Shown one piece after another: positions 9,752-12,783 of a stretch of DNA of 12,783 bases; the stretch's first letter is position 1, and each line of letters opens with the position of its first letter. This stretch comes from Polyrhizophydium stewartii (taxonomy: Eukaryota > Chytridiomycota > Chytridiomycetes > Rhizophydiales): assembly GCA_027604665.1 (NCBI GenBank), contig JADGIZ010000497.1, forward strand, positions 1 through 12,783, written 5' to 3'. The notes below the pieces were generated by a model. It searched no databases, had not been told where the DNA came from, and saw only the letters and a list, made by a program, of their open reading frames with translations. Both the position numbers and the translations under genes were made by a program.

Positions 9752-10143
9752 ACAACCGCCATCGGCGGCCACCTCCACGTGCTGCGCTGGCTGCCCGACG
9801 CCCGCATCGCGAGCATCACCACCATCGGCGTTGTGGCCGCTGCAAATGGCCGTATGGACGTGCTCAGCCCTTTGTTCTTTGGTGCGCACATCCTATACAT
9901 TTTCTGGTCGCAGATCGCCCAGTTCGCAACGGTTTCGTCCAAGCCAAGTGCGACATCTCGTGCACCTCCAGGTCTTCACTATTGCCGTCGAGGCTCGTAG
10001 GCCTGAATACGTGGCGTGGCTATTCACCAACTTCCGCGGCATCAAGTGCAAGACCGCGATGGCTCGAAGCGATGCTCAAGCTGCCCGCCGCCGAAGGGTG
10101 CTGCCGCATGCTGGCGGATCACCTTGCCCAAAGAAATGAAATA
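9752..10143 (+). pseudogene. Frame-broken ankyrin-like repeat gene (relic)
   Basis: Between SEC6 and the P450 the plus strand carries pieces that look like degenerate ankyrin-type repeats of the 'A..GHL.VL.WL' kind, in three frames. One frame gives IGGHLHVLRWLPDARI and AAANGRMDVL (about 9760-9875). The next gives VFTIAVEARRPEYVAWLF and GIKCKTAM (9972-10061). The third gives EAMLKLPAAEGCCRMLADHL, ending at TAA 10144-10146. The breaks are not explained by one good intron: the last shift lies within about 15 bases of sequence. An ATG at 9677 is in the first frame and shares a CATG with the SEC6 start on the other strand, but the residues after it are not repeat-like. The alternative is a live multi-exon gene that I have not resolved, or chance similarity. 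No function is proposed. Confidence 0.45.
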
Positions 10144-10146
10144 TAA

Positions 10147-10409
10147 CGCTGTGCCATGAATCGTTCTATCAACGATCTGGTGGATCGGCCCAGCTGACCT
10201 CAGGCCCGCTCAAAGGCAGCGCTGCAAGACGAACAACGTGTGCTTGATGAAGCGTGCTGGAGGCGAGCAAGACGAATGGCGCACAAGCAGATCGTGTGAT
10301 GTATTCAGGCAATTGCAATGAGGAACACGGCTGCAAATGAGGATCCGCGTACGCAGATGGGGCGGCACGGCATGTGCATAAACACCGGCAATGATATGGT
10401 TTGGGCCGC
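10147..10409. other. Intergenic stretch at the 3' side of the P450 gene
   Basis: These 263 bases lie after the ankyrin-like relic and before the P450 stop codon. The short open frames are random in look. I find no tRNA-like fold, no repeat and no clear polyadenylation signal. It should hold the P450 3' untranslated end. Confidence 0.5.
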
Positions 10410-12575
10410 TCACACAGGCACCGGCGCGTTGGGTCGGCGGCGGAAGACGACCCGAAGAGGCTTAGTTGTCTGCAAGGTCATGAGGCAGCTCGGGTGGAGC
10501 GCAGCTTCGGGCGACACGTCGTCGGGCAGGTGGATCGAGTAGTTCTGGACGATCGTGGCGATGGTGGTGATGAACTCGACTTGCGCGAAACGCTTGCCGA
10601 GGCACGAGCGAGCACCCTCGTAAAAGGCCATGAAGGCGTACCGGTTGTACGATAGCAGGGGCTGCGCCTGCTGCGGAAGATCGCCGTCCATAGCAGGTGC
10701 CTCCTTGGTCGAGCGAGCGTTGGCGTTGGCACGGACGGCGTCGGCGGTGGTTTTGGCACTGCGCGCGCACTCGGGGCTGGCGAACCAACGCTCGGGGCGG
10801 AACACGTCTGGGTCAGGACCCCAGTACTTGGGGTTGTAGTGCAGCGCAACGATATCAACCGAAATGGCCGTGGCATCGGGCAGGATCACGCCACAGAGGT
10901 TCTGCTCGCCGTTGGTGATGCGGGGAAGCTGGATTGCAGACGGGAACAAACGCAGGGTCTCGTTCATGACGGCGAGCGTGTAGACAAGCTCCTGAATGTG
11001 GCGGTACTCCATTTCGCCATTGCCGAGAACAGTTTGGATCTCCTCGTACAGGCGCTGCTGCACGTCCTGGTGGGCAGCGAGCAGTCCGAGCGAAAAGTTC
11101 ATTGTGTTGGCGGTGGTCTCGTGGCCTTCAGCGCACGCGAGCGAGTCAGCAGCTGATTGCACGGCTGGAATACGCCGATGAAAGGCTCACCGGCAAACAT
11201 GAACACAGACATGTTTCCAACAAGCTCCTGCTCAGACAGGATGCTGTTGGCCGGGTTGTCTGCCTTGACGGCGTTGGTGAGCGACACGAGCAGGTTGGGC
11301 TCTGTCTGGTTCTCGGCGTCGCGGACCATTTCGCGCAGGTACTGCTCAAACTCTGCGAGAGCGGGCGGGTCAACGTAGGGTCGCATCCACACAACGAGCG
11401 CGCGGACTCACCGACATAGTACTGGTGGACTTTCTTGAGGTACGGGATCGGGAGTTCAAAGGCAAACTTGGGGAGCAGCAGCTTTGGGGTGGTGCTAAAG
11501 ATGGTACCGTGCACGGCGTCCTTGAACGACATCTTGTGGTTGGCAGGCAGCTTCTGCTCGTCGTCCGAGTCGGCCCAGTTGAGCTTGATGCCAAAGCCGG
11601 CACTCGTGAAGACGTGAAGGGCGAGCTTGATCATGTCGTGGGTGACGTTGACGATGATGCCGTCGCGGGTCGCAATCACGGTGTCGTCGGTGAGGCGCGC
11701 GGATGACGAGGGCAGACGCGCAGTTGCGTGCCAGAAGCGGAACATGTCCTTGACGGTCAGCAGGGTCTGGTGGTGAACAAAGACGTTGTTCTTCTCGGAG
11801 AACTGCGGCGCCGAGATCTTGCGGTGGCGGCGCCACTCCATGTGCTCTGTGGTAACGACGTTGCTGCCCAAGAGATCGAGCGCAGCGTAGAACTTGATGA
11901 GCTTGGGGTATTCTGTGCGGCGGGTGGAGATTTCCCGCATCATGTCTGCATCGGCGACGTGCAGCTCAATCATCTTTGAATCGACGAGGAAGAACGCATC
12001 CTTGCCCCTGCCGTCGGCGTGGCGCGGTATGGCGCAGCGCAGCAGACAGGTGCCAGCGGGTTGGATGTCAGCGACCAGCGTGCGCGGTGCAAGGCAGAGC
12101 GGCAGCCGCCGAGGTCAAAGCGGCGGATTCGGCAGAAAGTGTCGCCGAGGGTAGAGACGGGTCCCCTTCTCCTGGCCGCGAGCGGCCTCGGGCTCAGGCG
12201 ACGACCGCCGACGGGGCGTCCTCGCCAGCAGGGGCGAGACAGGTGGGCAGGCTGCCGGCGCACACGACAGCGGCGCGCGTGCGAGAGGCGGGGGAGGATG
12301 GGGGACCGCAAGGGCATGGCGAACCTGTCCGCAAAGACCTTGTGCTTGAGGCGAAGCAGCCAGTCCCTCGGCAACTCCATCCACGAGTCGGGAAACAGAC
12401 CGACCGAGCCGAGGTCGATGACGGAGATGTAGCGCGGGAACGAGTACGTGACGGTCGCAACGGATGGATTGAGGGCCTTGATGAGGGCCGTCTTGCGGCG
12501 GGCGGCCAGACGCCAGCGCACGGCGGCGATGGCGACCAGCGCGAGCGAGGCGGCGGCGAACGACTGAAGCCACAT
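10410..12575 (-). CDS. Microsomal cytochrome P450 monooxygenase
   Basis: Four exons on the minus strand, 12575-12325, 12007-11412, 11352-11191 and 11125-10410, encode 574 aa. Introns are 317 bases (GTTCGC..CAG), 59 (GTGAGT..CAG) and 65 (GTGAGC..AAG, with CTGAC); phases agree. An N-terminal membrane anchor (about 3-22, SFAAASLALVAIAAV) followed by an Arg-rich stop-transfer run places it on the ER with the catalytic domain in the cytosol. Helix C has WRRHR (142-146), helix I has AGHETT (336-341), helix K has ETLR (392-395), then PERW (447-450). The haem loop is FYEGARSCLG (504-513) with Cys511 as iron ligand, so all catalytic motifs are intact. It should oxidise a hydrophobic substrate with electrons from a P450 reductase; the substrate and CYP family are unknown. 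It lies outside any visible biosynthetic cluster. An ATG at 12623 in the same frame would add 16 residues before the anchor and is the alternative start. Confidence 0.88.
12008..12324 (-). other. Long first intron of the P450 gene
   Basis: At 317 bases this is the longest intron in the window. Its donor GTTCGC is weak and its only CTGAC lies about 60 bases from the acceptor. Splicing joins FAD to RGKDAFFLVDSK in correct phase, and the result matches the spacing of other fungal P450s between helix A and the first beta strands. The intron is stop-free in the exon 1 frame, but its length leaves remainder 2, so retention would shift the frame and end the protein early. A small extra exon inside it cannot be excluded. 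Confidence 0.6.
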
Positions 12576-12783
12576 GGAATCGGGGGGAAGATCTCGTTCC
12601 GGCGCGCCGGCGCTTGGCAACACGCCGCGGCCGCGCTTGAGCTCGGAGGCGCGACATCGGGCGCTTCACGGTCGGACAGATGCGGCCCGCGGGCGCGGCG
12701 CGCGGCGGGGCCGCGGGCAGGCGGCGCGACCCGCTGTGGCGGCGGCAGGGCCGGGGTCGCCTGCGATGGGAGCAAGGCGGAGC
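12576..12783. promoter_or_regulatory. GC-extreme upstream region of the P450 gene
   Basis: This should hold the 5' leader and proximal promoter of the P450. The stretch 12680-12760 is almost entirely G and C, with many CpG steps. A long minus-strand open frame (to 12775) crosses it, but its Ala/Pro/Arg content is what random GC-rich DNA gives. I see no TATA box or other site I can defend. Confidence 0.4.

Noticed and set aside
10147..10409. tRNA or small RNA gene in the gap before the P450
   Set aside because: I searched by eye for a T-loop GTTCGA-type box and cloverleaf pairing and found none.
1..12783. Mobile element, CRISPR array or secondary-metabolite cluster
   Set aside because: There are no terminal repeats, transposase or reverse transcriptase motifs, no spaced direct repeats, and no synthase, transporter or regulator beside the P450.

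Overview
The window is nuclear DNA from a GC-rich, intron-dense filamentous fungus or fungus-like eukaryote. Every complete gene is broken by introns, most of them 59-113 bases, with GT(or GC)...AG ends and often a CTGAC or CTGAT branch site shortly before the acceptor. The gene content is eukaryotic: ERG28 (ergosterol synthesis scaffold), an OXP1-type 5-oxoprolinase, exocyst SEC6, a microsomal cytochrome P450 and a TMEM223-like mitochondrial protein. I cannot place the phylum from sequence alone. The TMEM223-like gene and the P450 style would suit an early-diverging fungus, but a GC-rich basidiomycete is not excluded.

Layout. Positions 1-57 hold the last codons of an unidentified + strand gene. 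158-998 (+) is the TMEM223-like gene (2 exons). 1034-1798 (-) is ERG28 (4 exons), tail to tail with it. A 254-base divergent promoter (1799-2052) separates ERG28 from the 13-exon 5-oxoprolinase at 2053-7108 (+). After a 130-base convergent gap comes SEC6 at 7239-9678 (-, 2 exons). 9752-10143 (+) carries a frame-broken ankyrin-like relic. 10410-12575 (-) is a cytochrome P450 in 4 exons. The rest, to 12783, is extremely GC-rich P450 upstream sequence.

I assembled the exon models by hand from splice sites, reading-frame phase and remembered family conservation. All phases close: 5-oxoprolinase 1376 aa, SEC6 747 aa, P450 574 aa, TMEM223-like 254 aa, Erg28 137 aa. The genes do not form one pathway. 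ERG28 and the P450 are both expected on ER membranes, the oxoprolinase works in the glutathione cycle, and SEC6 works in secretory-vesicle tethering. I see no mobile element, CRISPR array, tRNA, rRNA or gene cluster that looks like a new system. The unusual points are local: a cryptic in-frame GC-AG intron and a basic Ser/Thr-Pro tail in the oxoprolinase, a GTG-rich donor-site style, a decayed ankyrin gene, and an oversized, almost unmarked first intron in the P450.
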